Source: Synanceia verrucosa (taxonomy: Eukaryota; Chordata; Actinopteri; Perciformes; Synanceiidae). From it: a stretch of 64,000 nucleotides of DNA. A program made the translations under genes and the position numbers. This document shows, in pieces, positions 12,048 through 23,793 of the stretch. The stretch covers positions 18,255,598 through 18,319,597 of the forward strand of contig CM056556.1 of the NCBI GenBank assembly GCA_029721515.1, given 5' to 3'. Numbering within the stretch: the first letter of the stretch is position 1; every line of letters begins with the position of its first letter. The notes under the pieces were generated by a model, which had not been told where the DNA came from, ran no database searches, and saw only the letters and a program-made list of their open reading frames with translations.

Positions 12048-13074
12048 GATGATGACATTGATGTTGGGCGGGAATACATACTCAAGGGTCTGTGTGTACT
12101 CAATGAGGACCCGGAAAATCTAGTGAGAGAATACACAGTGAGTATAATATTAGGATTCAGTAGTTTTGAGATTTATGTTAAATACTTTATTAAGTTTTAA
12201 AACATCTAGTCAACAGCTAGCCAATTATTTAGATATCAGTATGGGAGTGGTTTTTCATTGTTAAAGAAATGCATCTAAAATTAGTTCATGTTTGGTAGTA
12301 GCCTGAAATATGAATACATTTTAAAATAATTCATCGTTCTATAATTTGTGAATATCCATTTTTACATTTATAAGACCAGTTGGGTGAAATGTCTAAAAAT
12401 ATGAGACATCGGAAATGAAACACAAAATGTATTTTTCACTATGATGTCATGTTGCTATTATTATTATTATTATTAGATGCTGCCCTCACGGTAGTTCATT
12501 ACATGCAATATATTTAAAAAAAAAAAAATCTTACTGAAGAAGAAAAGATGAAGAGCTGTTAACCTCTTAAAGTTCATTAAGGGATGTGATTTTTCCTAAA
12601 GGAGCTGCCCAGTGAAATGAAGAGGATTTGAGGAAACCATTATCAGTTAACGCAGATACTGGTTAAATAGTATGATGTTTTCAGGGCATAATAGACTTAA
12701 CATTTAGGGCAATTGTTTTATTTCCTCTCTTAATTCCTGTTTCCCTGTTTTTATGAATGTGCACTCTGCAGGCAGAACATGACGTCCTGCACCAAGGAGC
12801 CATTGAGGAGACACGGGGAATATGTGTTGTGAAACACAGAGATGCCACTGATAGACCAGAGCACATTGGGATTGTCCTGGGGGCCAGGTGGTACTGCATG
12901 ATCTGGACAATGTTGCCTTAGCCGTTGCCATGCTGTTTGGCCTAATGTATACCTTAAACCTCAACTACCCTCCTGAACCTAAGTACTCTTTTTGAAGTGC
13001 TCCAGAAGGTTATGATGGAGCAGGATGGCAAAACACTGTCAAAGAAAGCCCAGGTTCTCAAAAACACTATATAA
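12048..13074 (+). pseudogene. Two-exon fragment of a SAMD3-like multi-copy fish gene family
   Basis: Exon A (12048-12137, 90 nt) follows an acceptor (CTTGATTTAG) and precedes the donor GTGAGT. It reads DDDIDVGREYILKGLCVLNE, then DPENLVREYT. Exon B starts at 12772 after CTCTGCAG, in the same phase, and reads AEHDVLHQGAIEETRGICVV and on through RPEHIGIVLG. Near 12890 the frame shifts, giving LHDLDNVALAVAMLFGLMYT and LNLNYPPEPKYSF. A T-run then shifts it again to EVLQKVMMEQDGKTLSKKAQ, ending at TAA 13072-13074. I recall this pattern (NEDP-NLVKEY, a GIVIEG-like strand, LLFGL-Y-LNLSYP, SKKVQ-LKN) from the C-terminal end of uncharacterised teleost proteins often named SAMD3-like. Their function is unknown. 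Two frameshifts argue for a pseudogene, though sequencing errors are possible. No upstream exons were found. Confidence 0.72.
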
Positions 13075-13352
13075 GTTCCTGACACCAGCATTCTATACAT
13101 ACAATCACCTGATTATCAAAATAGATTAATAAAATGAGCTGGCATGATTGTGACCATGTCCACTGCTGGGAGTATTAGCTCCTCTGCTATTGTGTGAGGT
13201 TTTTTGCACCTTGCATGTGATAGGCAACTTTGCATGAGGCTACAGTGCTTTTTGTTTACTGATGCTGTGCTCAAAAAACGGCCGGCCTGTTGGCGATATT
13301 CAAGTTTTCGGTGAAAAAAATTCCAGTGGCTTATTGACATAATCGGGGAGTA

Positions 13353-13601
13353 AAGGCCAATTCATACTCTGGCATACTCTGTCAGTCCATTCCGGATGTG
13401 GAGCGGACTGCGCGAAGGTCCGTGCATACTCAAAGTGGATGTTCATGTCCTTACGCACTCTGTGCGCGCTCCGCACTGGTGTCACACAAAACACTGCTCT
13501 GCATGTATTTTTCACATCAACCCGCATGAAACCTCTGAGAGGAGTGGATATTCTGTATAATTCTGGTCCGCTCACAGTCTGACAGAGTATGAACTGGCCT
13601 C
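13353..13601. mobile_element. Small MITE with ~22-bp terminal inverted repeats
   Basis: The ends read AAGGCCAATTCATACTCTGG and, in reverse complement, GAGGCCAGTTCATACTCTGT, followed inside by GTCAG and GCGGAC in both arms. TA flanks both ends. The element is 249 bp with no coding capacity. The superfamily is uncertain: TA or TAA duplications fit Tc1/mariner or Harbinger. Its interior is related to 30968-31199. Confidence 0.75.
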
Positions 13602-13878
13602 TAATGAAAGTTCCCCGCTGCCTCCCCCCATACACAGTATCCAGGCAATGCAAGCATTGGGCAGGGGCATGCAAGCAAATGAGACACACATACTTCATGA
13701 GAAGGAGTTATAATCGGCATCATTCCGATCCTTATGTTAAGTTGCCCTATACTTTTATTTTGAAGGAACTAATGAAGGTTGGAAGTGGGGGAGAGATTTC
13801 CACAGCAGATATTTTATCATTGCTGGGTAAACACAGGTATAATTAATTAACATTAATCATGGCTTTGATCCACTGAAG

Positions 13879-13930
<52 letters not shown>

Positions 13931-15751
13931 TGTGTGTGTGTGAGTGTTGCCAGGGCAACCTCTCATGTCAACCTTTGATTTTACCCACGAGGTGAAATAG
14001 AGGGGCTTTTCTATAGCTATTAATCTGAGTCAGACCTGTCCAACTAATGTGCATCAGAAAAAAAGCTTAACGCTGAGCACCTAGAGTTTTTGAGCCAGGA
14101 CACTCTGCTGGAAACACTGGCTCGTGTATAAAATGTGCTTTCTGTAGTAATTTTCCAATAAAGAGACTTCTTCCTTTTTTTTTTTTTTTTTTTTTTGCTT
14201 TACAAATTAACATGGAACCCTAATGGAGCAGGTTCTGGGACTTGTCATTTTGAGGCACTTTTTATCAAATGTTTGTTTCCCATAGTCATACTGCCATGAT
14301 TAGCACAACATTTCTAAACATTTTGTGAGGAAATATGACAAGTAAATATAGCGGGAGGATTTTCACTTTCACCCATTATTACACTGATCAGGCACAACAA
14401 AATGACTCTCTAAACTAACAACAATGTTTTTAATATGACATTCTGTTTTTGAGCTGAGAAAGTATTTTTGAGTGCCACAAATATTGTACAAATGCTCTCT
14501 GTGTGTGACCATCTACTCTGCCTCTTTCTATCAATCTTGCAACAATCTTGTTAAATGTTAATCTCCATATTCATGCTGTAGAAGGAGGTTGATAGATAAA
14601 TTAGATGTTCTCACACCTGGTGGCCTGCATTGTCATTCACAATGATTAACAGCTGCCACGCAACACAGGAAAGCCGAGTGACACTTGACTTGCAGATGAG
14701 CTGCTTACCAATGTTTGTTCTCTTATCTTTTAAAAAAAAAAAGACATGACTTGAGGGACAGAAGACATGATGGGTGTTCACTTCTTGCTCAAACAAAATG
14801 GCAAATGATGGATCAGCCAGTTATTGGGAAAGCAGACCATCCTTTTTAATGAAGTGCTAGTCATGGGGGGCTTTTTTCTGTTTTCATACTTTATAACAGC
14901 TCTGCACAAGTAAACATTTAGCCCTGCTCCTACAAAGCACAGAGATATCTGTTTGGGTCAGAGTATGCAGCAATGTGAATCCCCTCAGGGATAAGGTTGT
15001 GGACTCATGCTGTGCAGACACCTCTGTTTTATTTCATCATTGCACTGGTACAAAGGCAAGGGTTTCTGCTGTGCTGTAACATCACTTTTAGCATGCAAGC
15101 AATCACAGTAAAGTGACAGGCTCTAAAATGCCTGCATGTGACATCCGTGTGCACTAGGAAGACTAAGCTGTAAGCATTACCATCCTCTGCATTCTCTACC
15201 AGCCACTGTTCCAACCAGGGAGCTCCTCTGACGCAGAAAACGAAGCAATCTCAAGACGAGCCCAAGAGTGCCACATCTGCTAATTATAGCAATGACATCA
15301 ATTTACATGGTACAACACGTGAGCTGACACAAGCACAACTCCTCCAATCTACCAGTTAATCAAGACATAATCAGTAATCAAGACAGTAAAACTGCTTCCC
15401 GTCTTCAGGTGTTACACTCTGTGACGTATTTAACAGACTAATGTGTTGAACAGTGACCCAGTTGTGCCTTTTTCAATAGAAGATAAATAACATGCTAGAT
15501 TTTTTTTTCCACAATACGTTTTCCCAATTGAATTGATGCTATGGTGTAATATCTCCTGTTTATGGTTTATATGACACTAAAATTGTAGTTGTCAGCAGAC
15601 AGTATTTATTATAAGTCAACCATTCGTCCTGTGGGAAATCTTCATATTAGTTAGACAAATAGTGTGCATTATTAAAGACTCAAAAATGCACAAATTACAA
15701 AACATATGATATAGGAATAAAGTGAGTACACAACAGACTATATGCTGTGGT
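13602..15751. other. Unannotated DNA with microsatellite
   Basis: Contains the TG microsatellite at 13879-13942 and a T-run at 14176-14196. No gene or repeat family recognised otherwise. Confidence 0.55.
13879..13942. repeat. (TG)n microsatellite
   Basis: TG units with single interruptions (GC near 13884, TT near 13928). Confidence 0.96.
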
Positions 15752-16100
15752 AAAGATAAGATAAGATAAGATAATCCTTTATTCGTCAAACAGACGGGGA
15801 AATTTGCATCGTTACAGCAGCAAAGCGCATAGTGCAACATTATAAGGAGGGCATATAAAAAATAAGAATAATAGCAACAGTAGAAAATGACCAAGTAGAA
15901 AAAAACTATAGCATCATATATACAATGAGTAACAATAAGGGAATAACTAGGCATGTAATATATACAACATAAGTGACTAAAAGTGGACAAAAATGACTGA
16001 ACACAGCAGATGGAGTGGCGTGATAAAGATAGCACAGTGAATGGTATGGTGAAGGAAGTGGAATTGCACATTATTATAAATTGACTATAGTTCTGCAATG
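15752..16100 (-). mobile_element. LINE 3' end, antisense
   Basis: Read on the minus strand, the segment ends AATTTCCCCGTCTGTTTGAC, then GAATAAAGGATTATCTT with an (ATCTT)n tail at 15752-15773. This is a typical fish LINE 3' terminus, here 5'-truncated to 3' UTR. The 160-codon open frame across 15616-16098 on the same strand is low-complexity UTR, not a protein gene. The inner boundary near 16100 is approximate. Confidence 0.65.
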
Positions 16101-16361
16101 ACTGGGGTAGAGCATGAACCCAAAAATGCTAATGAACAAAAACACTTGACAAGGTTGACACTCTGATCATACTGCCATGTAAATGTCCACTCTACTCATT
16201 CTATTTCTACGGATAAACGTGAGACCAAGAGATAAAAATAAATTTGCAAGGTTCATATGAGGCATTATTGTTCACTTTTTGATCTAGCCCATTTCCCCTT
16301 AGCTGAATCCTGGTGCACTTGTTTACCAATTTGTTTGTTGTAGCAAGGACAGACTGACCTA

Positions 16362-17280
16362 GGGGGTATTCCACGAAGCTGGCTTAGCTCAAAGCCTGGC
16401 TTATTTCGGTTAGCTTGGCTAATTTAAGTGAGAGTTCGGTTCCACAAACGAGGCTTAGGGCTAGCGTGGCTTGGTAACCATGGTAACTCAGCCAGTGCGA
16501 CAAGCCTGGTCCCGGGCAAGCTTACGGTCAAGCTAAGCTTAGCTGCCTCTCAGAGAAGGTCCGACAGGCTTCCACAAGATGCTTTGTGAACTGTATGTCA
16601 CACAGTAATTTCATCTTTATCTGTAATGAATGATGCTCTTGTTCGGAAAAATAAATTGTAAGATTTTTAAAACAACATAGGAATACGTGAATCCAGAAAT
16701 GCCCTACGACAACTTCAAAAACAAAGACATATTCAGTAGCTGAGTGGGTAAAGAGAAGTGCCGATAAAATCTGTTTTCACTGCTCCGTGGGTTCGATAAC
16801 TGTTTGGAAATATCTGATTTTCTTTCTTTTATTCTGTGACTCTCAATGTACTGTCCACACATGCGTCAGTTGTAAAATATGTGTCGGCAATAACTTACGA
16901 ATTTAAACGGTCCGCGATGCTTTGCCACGCCATGTCCCTGGCTTTCACAATGGCAACGGTGTTGCCTTTCTTTTGAATTTTCACCTTGTACTCCTCGTAC
17001 AATTGCATGAGGAGGGTTTGCTCCGCCGGAGAGCGATTCTGCTCGACCTTTTTTTCCATGATCTCGTCATTTCGACAATCGATACTTCAGGGCTTTTTAT
17101 GTACCGTGGAGGCGCGCATAGCCGCGGCTTGGATAAGCCTGGCTAGAATAAGCCTTGATGAGAAACAGCTGAGCCTCGTTAGTGGAACGAGTCGCGGCTA
17201 AGATTAAAGTGGCCGCTTATTCAAGCCACGCTTACCAGCGATAGCCCAGCTTTCTTTAGCCAGCTTCGTGGAATACCCCC
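16362..17280 (-). mobile_element. PIF/Harbinger-like DNA transposon, 919 bp, with Myb/SANT exon
   Basis: The element begins GGGGGTATTCCACGAAGCTG and ends in the reverse complement, with about 25-bp near-perfect terminal repeats. It is flanked by a direct 3-bp duplication CTA (16359-16361 and 17281-17283). A 3-bp duplication fits PIF/Harbinger. Rough subterminal inverted repeats (AAGCCTGGCT, CGAGGCTTAG and partners) run inward about 150 bp from each side. The only coding sequence is a first exon of a Myb/SANT-like protein (next entry). I see no DDE transposase, so it is probably a deletion derivative mobilised in trans. Confidence 0.83.
16899..17059 (-). CDS. Myb/SANT-like DNA-binding exon of a Harbinger-type accessory protein (partial)
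   Basis: From the ATG at 17059 the minus strand is open for 53 codons plus two bases, starting MEKKVEQNRSPAEQTLLMQL and ending MAWQSIADRLN before a consensus donor GTAAGT (16893-16898). A Glu-rich helix ahead of a K/R-rich linker and a final W..I...LN helix is the pattern of the trihelix/Myb-SANT fold. That fold occurs in the second protein of PIF/Harbinger elements, which binds the ends and helps bring the transposase into the nucleus. The exon has no stop or frameshift, unlike every transposase in this window, so it is either a young copy or lightly decayed. Later exons were not found between 16362 and 16892. It could also derive from a domesticated MSANTD-like gene, but its place inside the inverted repeats favours transposon origin. 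Confidence 0.68.
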
Positions 17281-17283
17281 CTA

Positions 17284-17618
17284 GTCAGGTCACTTGGTTA
17301 GCACCACAACAGTTAGCATGTAAACAGCACCCATAGCTCAACCTGAGCCTAAACATTAGGTGGCTCATACATGCGCACGAGTAGGTCATGTCATACATGA
17401 GAAAATTAATGTCAGCAGTGATGAGTTGACTGTTTCCTTGGAGACACAGTCATGTCCCCCTCCCTGATGTGATCCAAGCATCTGTGAGTTAAATGTACTG
17501 AGCCACTAAGCAGAAAAAAACAGTGATTCTTGTCAGCTGATGGTTAGTGTCAAGATGATTTCTCAGAGCCCCTAATGATGTCTAGGGATGTTGACATGGT
17601 AGACTATAGAAAGAGACT

Positions 17619-17649
<31 letters not shown>

Positions 17650-19013
17650 TTGTGTGTGTGTGCGTGTGTATGTCACTTTCTATTGACACTTTCTATTTTC
17701 TATTGAGGAAGACAGATGCAGTTGTCGCCAACCATAAAGCTGACATTTACTTAGTCATTTAAATGTGTGTTGTTCTTGTCTGTCAAAAGTGCTGTGAGGT
17801 ATAAAGCTAGTGACCTGCTGGAGTATTAATGAACCTAACAAATGGCTGAGAGAGATCATGTGTTGCTTGTTGTTTTCACTATTTATTACATACCAGTCAG
17901 TTCTTTTGTACAGTATGTGCACACATATTCAGTCAAAAAAGGGGATTCTGATTTGAATATGTAAGTATTCCGTGTGCAACTACACTTAGTGTGTTTATAT
18001 ATGCATTTGTGTGAGAATGTTGACTCATTCTGTAACTTATGGGGTGTTTTTTCTATGCATAGATATGTTTCAATCCTTATGAAGCTGCACCATTATCATC
18101 GCCTTTGCATGAGAATCATTCAAGAACCTTAGTTGCACTCAGTCTCGACACTGAGTGGGAAAACATTGATATGATTCATGATACTGCCTAATCCCACATC
18201 CATCATCTGTTGAGTAAAATGCGAAAGCAACATAAATGCACCCACACTCCCATGGATCATTTGTGAACAGTTTGTCATCCACCAAATTCAGGCTTCAGGT
18301 ATACACAACTCTGCAGAGATTTCTGAGGATGAGCATAACTAATGTGAAAGCTGGCAGCAATACTATTAAATCTGAATGGTCTTTATGCTTTATATTTGTC
18401 CGACAACAATGTTATTTATTCAAGGACAAGGAGTAAACTATAGGACATTCAAGTGTGTCTAATTAACTTTGACTGACGAATTACCAATAAATTTATTTAA
18501 GAATCACATAAAGTAAATAATACTGACAATTTGTCATGATGTACACACGAGCTTGAAGTGTCTTTTCTCCTAAACTAATACATCTTCCTGAATTGCCAGA
18601 GTTGGCTGCCTAGGCAGTGGCATGTTTACTTTATTAAAGTTTTAGTTAGTCTTTTTCTAAAAGAACATTCTATAATGCTCACATTTATAGCTTCATTTCA
18701 GTGCTGTATGGAAAATAATACACTGTTGATCAACTCTACAGTTTTTATTCATTTGCATTCACATTACTCAACTCTACTCAACACAGTGGTCGATACACAC
18801 CTAACTCGAGGCATGTAGCTTCTGTAAGGTGGCCAGATTTATAAAATGCAATCCAAGGACATTTCCAGCACAGAGATAATAACAGTTATAAATACCGTAA
18901 TAACTGTTGTTCAAGTCTGCACGCAACATGCTCCCTAATGCTTTCTGCTTCCTACCCAAATACCGTAAAAATTGTTGTCTGCGTGCAACATGCTCTTCCT
19001 ATGCGGCTACCGT
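17284..19013. other. Unannotated DNA with microsatellite and short repeats
   Basis: Holds the TG repeat at 17623-17671. At about 18892-18918 and 18959-18993, two diverged copies of a unit containing TACCGTAA, TTGTT and GCAACATGCTC precede the LINE end at 19014. Nothing else recognised. Confidence 0.5.
17623..17671. repeat. (TG)n microsatellite
   Basis: Interrupted TG repeat. Confidence 0.95.
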
Positions 19014-19660
19014 AATTCAAGATTAAAGATTCTTTATTGTCATTATGCATGCACAACGAAATTTTGTAGAGTCTCTCAGCTTAAAGGCACACAGAAGTAA
19101 GAAATAAAAATAAAGATATAAAAGATAAATATAAAAATAAAACACCCATATTTGCAGAGGAGATGTAATTTTTGCTCCAGAAATTTAATTTTTACCACCG
19201 AAATGTAATACTTGCAGTAGAAATGTAATATTTATAGCAGACATGTAATACTTAGAGCAGAAATATAATATTGCAGAGAAAATATGGATAAGGAGCATGC
19301 ATCTTCTGTGTGAATCTATGTGTGTGAGAAGGTGAATTTGTGTGTGTGTGTGGGGGGGAGTATTGTAGAGGGGAAGGGATGTAAGTGTTGAACTACAGGG
19401 GGGTATTGCTTTAACAGCTCTGGGGAAGAGGCTGTCTTTCTGAGTCTTTTTTGTCCTTGTTTTAATGTTCTTATACCGCTTTCCTCATGGAAGCGGTTAG
19501 AACAGTGTGTACCCGGATGGGTGGGATCAGATGAAATGCGTCTGGCCCTGTTCTGAACTCTGGCAGTGTAGACTCCAGATGACTCCAGTGAGTCCAGATC
19601 TGGTAGACAGCGACCCACAACCCCCTGTGCTGTCCTCACCACCCGGGGTAAGTTCAAAAC
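19014..19660 (-). mobile_element. CR1/L2-like LINE, ORF2 C-terminus plus 3' UTR, antisense
   Basis: On the minus strand the open frame at 19316-19687 contains RVVRTAQGVVGRCLPDLDSL and YTARVQNRARRISSDPTHPG. This is the tail pattern of fish CR1/L2-like ORF2 proteins, where a short (R/K)AR(R/K)I..D.(S/T)HPG signature follows the reverse transcriptase. A 4-residue insertion (ESSG, from a local ACTCCAG repeat) and a later frame slip (LKQGQKRLRKTASSPELLKQ) show decay. The 3' UTR runs to about 19014, ending AATGACAATAAAGAATCTTT AATCTTGAATT on that strand, a usual LINE terminus. The 5' part of the element is missing. Confidence 0.78.
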
Positions 19661-20055
19661 ATTTACATACACCATAAACATAAACACACACCAGATTGTA
19701 ATGGTAACTGTGTTTTATAAGTAATGCATTAGAGTATTAGTTTCTGTCAAGAGTATCAGTGTTACAGTAAAGCCGCACAAAACCACAACGTTAACATGCG
19801 ACTCGCTAATGTCCATGCTGTCCATTGTTTACCTTGCGCCTTTCCAGCATATTTAATCTGTAATGATGACGTTGTCAATGCAATGATGTATGGGAGGGAG
19901 AAAAAACAGGCATGCAGCTCTCACAGCGAGGTCAGACCCATGTCAGCTGGCAGTGTGAAAGCTCCCTAACGCCAAGCCAAGGCGGGTCGACCCAGGTTAG
20001 AAAATCCTGCATCGACCCACTAATTTCAGTGTGAAAGCAGTATTACACATTATCA
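19661..20055. other. Unannotated DNA
   Basis: Contains two CAGTGTGAAAG motifs (near 19951 and 20029) around GGGTCGACCCAGG, suggestive of a small MITE, but no clean terminal repeats were found. Confidence 0.35.
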
Positions 20056-20437
20056 GTAACACTTTACTGCCCAACACTGCGAATAAGTGATAGTTCTGGG
20101 TGTATATTTATGAAACACTGTTTTGGGTAACACATAGTGTGACTCCCATTCATAACACATTATCATAAAAGCACTTATAACGTATTGTAACTCACTATAT
20201 AACTATAGTGATAAGCACTAATTCAATATAAAAATAATCCTAACATTAAACAGCATTTTATAATAAATAATAAGGTCAGAATTGCTTAGTGTCATTTTTC
20301 TTTTCTCTGCATTATAACATTGACTATATTGCGTTATAAAAAGATGTATTACAACTATATGAATTAATCAAGATAAGCATATCACAATGCAGTGTTAGTA
20401 TATTTATAATGCACATGGGCATCATATCAAGTGTTAC
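20056..20437. mobile_element. Candidate MITE with short inverted ends
   Basis: Starts GTAACACTTTACTG and ends in CAAGTGTTAC, giving 10 bp of imperfect terminal inversion around 382 bp of AT-rich sequence full of CATTATAA and TTATAACG motifs. No target duplication is convincing. Boundaries and class are uncertain. Confidence 0.4.
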
Positions 20438-20850
20438 AGGAAAGTCGTGCAATGTCTCATCAGGCATTTTTGAGTTAGTTTTTTGTCGTATTCATATTGT
20501 TGCAACCATGATTACTTCTTGCCTTTGTGTTTCCAGCTTCAGGTGACTGCCTTGATCTTAATCTTGTAGAGAGCTTTTGCCTTGTTGTGTTTTGTGTAAG
20601 ATTTTTTTTGTATTGTAGAGGATGTGTTAGGTGTTCCTCCATTGTGTGCACTTATGTTTCTTCGATTAGTCGTAGGGCTTAGTTTTTTTCATTCCCAAAG
20701 ATATTCAGTGTTATATTGTTAGATAGTGCATATTGATGTCTTTGCTTTGTCAAGCATTTTCTGTTTTTGCTATTATTAAAATCTACATTGACAAAATGGT
20801 CTTGTGAGTCATGCATTTCAATTCTACTGGGTTCTGCAGACCTGACAAAT
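20438..20850 (+). mobile_element. Probable 3' part of an LTR related to the solo LTR at 23580
   Basis: The segment ends TGTGAGTCATGCATTTC..GGGTTC..CCTGACA. The solo LTR ends TGTGAGTCGTGCATCTGGGTTC..CCCTGTCA, so the 3' termini correspond. ATTAAAATC about 75 bp before the end may be a poly(A) signal. No 5' end with a matching duplication was found, so the boundary at 20438 is arbitrary. Confidence 0.4.
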
Positions 20851-23574
20851 CTTCCCTAATAAATAACAAAAACAGTTTCAGAAGGGTCAAATGAATCTAA
20901 GGATTAGTACTCAATAGGGATTATCATTTGGTATAATTATTATTATGGTCCAAGTATTATTTGAGTTGGGGGATTGCTCAATTGACTCCATAGACTGTAC
21001 TTTGCTTTGCTTTGACTGGTTAAAAATCCAACTAGAACGAGATTCATCTATAAAAGTAAATTCAATATGAACTACACAGCTGCATTGTCTAGACTAATTG
21101 AGTTTGATGTAATCCCCAATCAGTGTTGTCAGAATAGATACATTTTAATCAGATTTACCATACAGAGGAAATTCTACAATCCTGTATTTGCTGTGCACTT
21201 GGAAACAATGTTTGCTTTATTAGCCCGATTCTTTAGCTGGAAGCCCCAAGAACACACACCAGAGAAATCTGTTAATAAAAAGCAGTTCACAGATATTTAT
21301 TCAGGTCACAGGTAAAGTATGGCAGCGCTGGGCTCTCAATGACAGAGGTCTGGCAGGATCTCAGCCATATAGAGCCCTGAACCCTGAGTTCAGTTCACAT
21401 TTATCTTTTTGGATTGGGCCTGTCCTCTACAGATGTTGGACTTACACATAACCAAATGTAATTGGCCAGTCAACATCAACATGAGCAGGCCAACCACTGG
21501 TCATGTATTTTGCGTGTGTGTTGTGAGTCAGGTATCTAATACGTGTATCTACTATGACAGCCTTAACTGCCAGATAAAGAACATCCCAAAGTAAGAGATA
21601 TATTCAATATAACATCATAAAAATATATTCAATATAACACCTTTGCGGTCGATGTTGTCGCCATGTGGATAAAATCATGTTCTCATCCCATTTGGACTCA
21701 GCTATGATTGTCTTCGTGACTACAGTCCTGCAATGAATGCTTACATGCCACTAGTTACTGTCCACCTCACACCATCAGCTAATACTGGGCTCAGCATCTC
21801 TGCTTGGAGCCAACTGTCGACTTGGGGACACACTCCACAAAGTACTGCAGCTTCTCTTCATTCCTCCTATGCTTGCATTCCTCTCCCACTAATGATTCTC
21901 ATAAATCACACTACATTGTTTTCTCCCACTACTAGCAGTGAGGAGATCAGGTAATGTGTGCCCCTACTCACTCAGTAGGAATGGTGGATACTTGTGTTTT
22001 GGGGTTTCTGTCATTTTAATTTAACCCATATTTACAGATACTTACCAGAATTTACAGATCACATCAAATGGTTGATTTTGGCTTTTCATTGGTATTGTAG
22101 CATCTCTGTTGTTAGTGTTGCTGAGTTGGCGTGGTTACAGCCGTAACAGTAACCGCTGTTCTTAAAAAATAAAGCGGCGTTCTTGCTAAGAGCTTGTCCT
22201 CTTTTAAAGCGTCCACCAGGACGTTACAGTATTTTCAAATGAAGAAGTCACACGACTGTATCATGAGATGTCATTTAATGATGTTATCCCTTTTAACATG
22301 CTCAAATCCCCTTGTAGGCCCAGTCAATGGTTGGAATTTGTCACATTTCAAAAGCAAGCAAATAAGTATTACTTTTTTGTTCCAGAGTTCTTTAAATTAT
22401 TGCCATTGCGTCCTTTGTTTTGCATTGTCTATAATATTTGGGATTAGCTTACTTTAAATTGATTAAAAATCATGTGGGTAGCTATCAAAAAAGAGACAAC
22501 TCTAGTAACTCTGACATAAATCAGTCATTAAGGCACCGACATTTGCTAACATACAATTTTATCAAATGCTGTGAAATTGACAAAAGTGTCATAGTCCTAT
22601 TACAAATTATTACACTGTAATGAGATGAAACACTGAGTTTTACTCAATATTTCAAGTCCAATATTCAAACTGAGGATGAGCTTAGGAAATTGTCAATATT
22701 TGGCAGCTAGGGATGCAAAACCAAACTCACCTTTGTTTGGTTCATTCACAGGGAAAAAAAGTTGTTACATTGTGTGTGATCTCTATCAAAACATTTTGTA
22801 TGAGATTTGGTTGTGTGTTTAGCTATAAGAATCCCTTTCCTGTCCCTGACCTGTTCCACGGAGAGTAGCTTAATTGTCCAATGAACCGTCGGTATACCAA
22901 TGAGGAGTCACATAATGCAAGGTGGCGCTGGAGAGAGGCAAATGGTACAGAAGCTAAGCAAGAGTATAGTGTAAAGTAATGGCATGCAGAGAAGTAAAAG
23001 AAAAGTTTGAAAATGCACCATGTTTTTCAGTCAGCTGTGCAGGGCCATTTTGGATTTAGCATCAACTACAATAGCAATGGAGTGAAAGTCCTCAATAAAA
23101 CAGCTAGGTACACAAACGGTAATACATACACATGATGGGACAACTCCTTAGAAGATACAAAAAGCTCCTCTTCTGGAGTCACGGTCATGACACTGTGGAT
23201 TGGAATGAGGGTTAGGTTAAGGAGTTAGGTCTCAATGGACCCACTGATGCACCTTTTTCTCACCCAACATACACTGATCTTACATTCTGTTCACACTTGC
23301 ACCATGTTTAACAGTAAATAGTTTAGCACACTCATATTCCGGTGCTTCCTATGACCATTTTTTTCTCGAAGGCCACTGAGCATTTAAGTAGCCTCTTCAA
23401 TCACAGAGTTAGAACTGTTGAAGTTGGGTAAAGCCACACTAATTAACTTTTCACATTGACCCACTTTAAATCTGCTGATTAAAAATAGAATTGCCCTTGG
23501 TCAGAAAATGTTTTAACATCAGTATTATGTGGGATGGGGCCCATATGATGCAATGAAACAATATGGTCCTGTTT
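20851..23574. other. Unannotated DNA
   Basis: A 19-bp unit containing ATATTCAATATAACA is repeated near 21600-21640. At 22165-22227 an AATAAA-bearing stretch ending GTCCACCAGGACGTTACA resembles the 3' end of another LTR, but I found no 5' partner. The open frames here have no family resemblance. Confidence 0.45.
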
Positions 23575-23782
23575 GTTTTTGTCAGGATCTGTCCGTCTGT
23601 TTTGGTTAAGTTATCTATTTTTGTCTCGTGCATACATGTTGTCTTGTCAATTCCTGTTTTATTTTGAAGTAACTGTGTTTTCCCTCTCGTTTCAGATTCA
23701 CACTTCCCCTTCCTCCTGTTTCCCGCGTTTTGTGATTGTCTGACCCCGCCGTAATTGTCTCCACCTGTTCCCCATCACCTCG

Positions 23783-23793
23783 TATATAAATAG
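23783..23793 (+). promoter_or_regulatory. TATA box of the solo LTR
   Basis: TATATAAATAG lies about 205 bp into the LTR, preceded by pyrimidine-rich sequence. It is the likely core promoter of the lost retroelement. Transcription would start about 30 bp downstream. Confidence 0.7.

Noticed and set aside
13300..13698. 132-codon open frame on the minus strand
   Set aside because: It runs across the whole MITE at 13353-13601 and its flanks, so it is a chance frame.
15616..16098. 160-codon open frame on the minus strand
   Set aside because: It is Cys/Tyr/Ile-rich low-complexity translation of a LINE 3' UTR and spans the LINE terminus and beyond.
22165..22227. LTR-like end with AATAAA and CCAGGACGTTACA
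   Set aside because: No 5' end beginning TGTAACG was found within 1 kb, so it was not called as an LTR.
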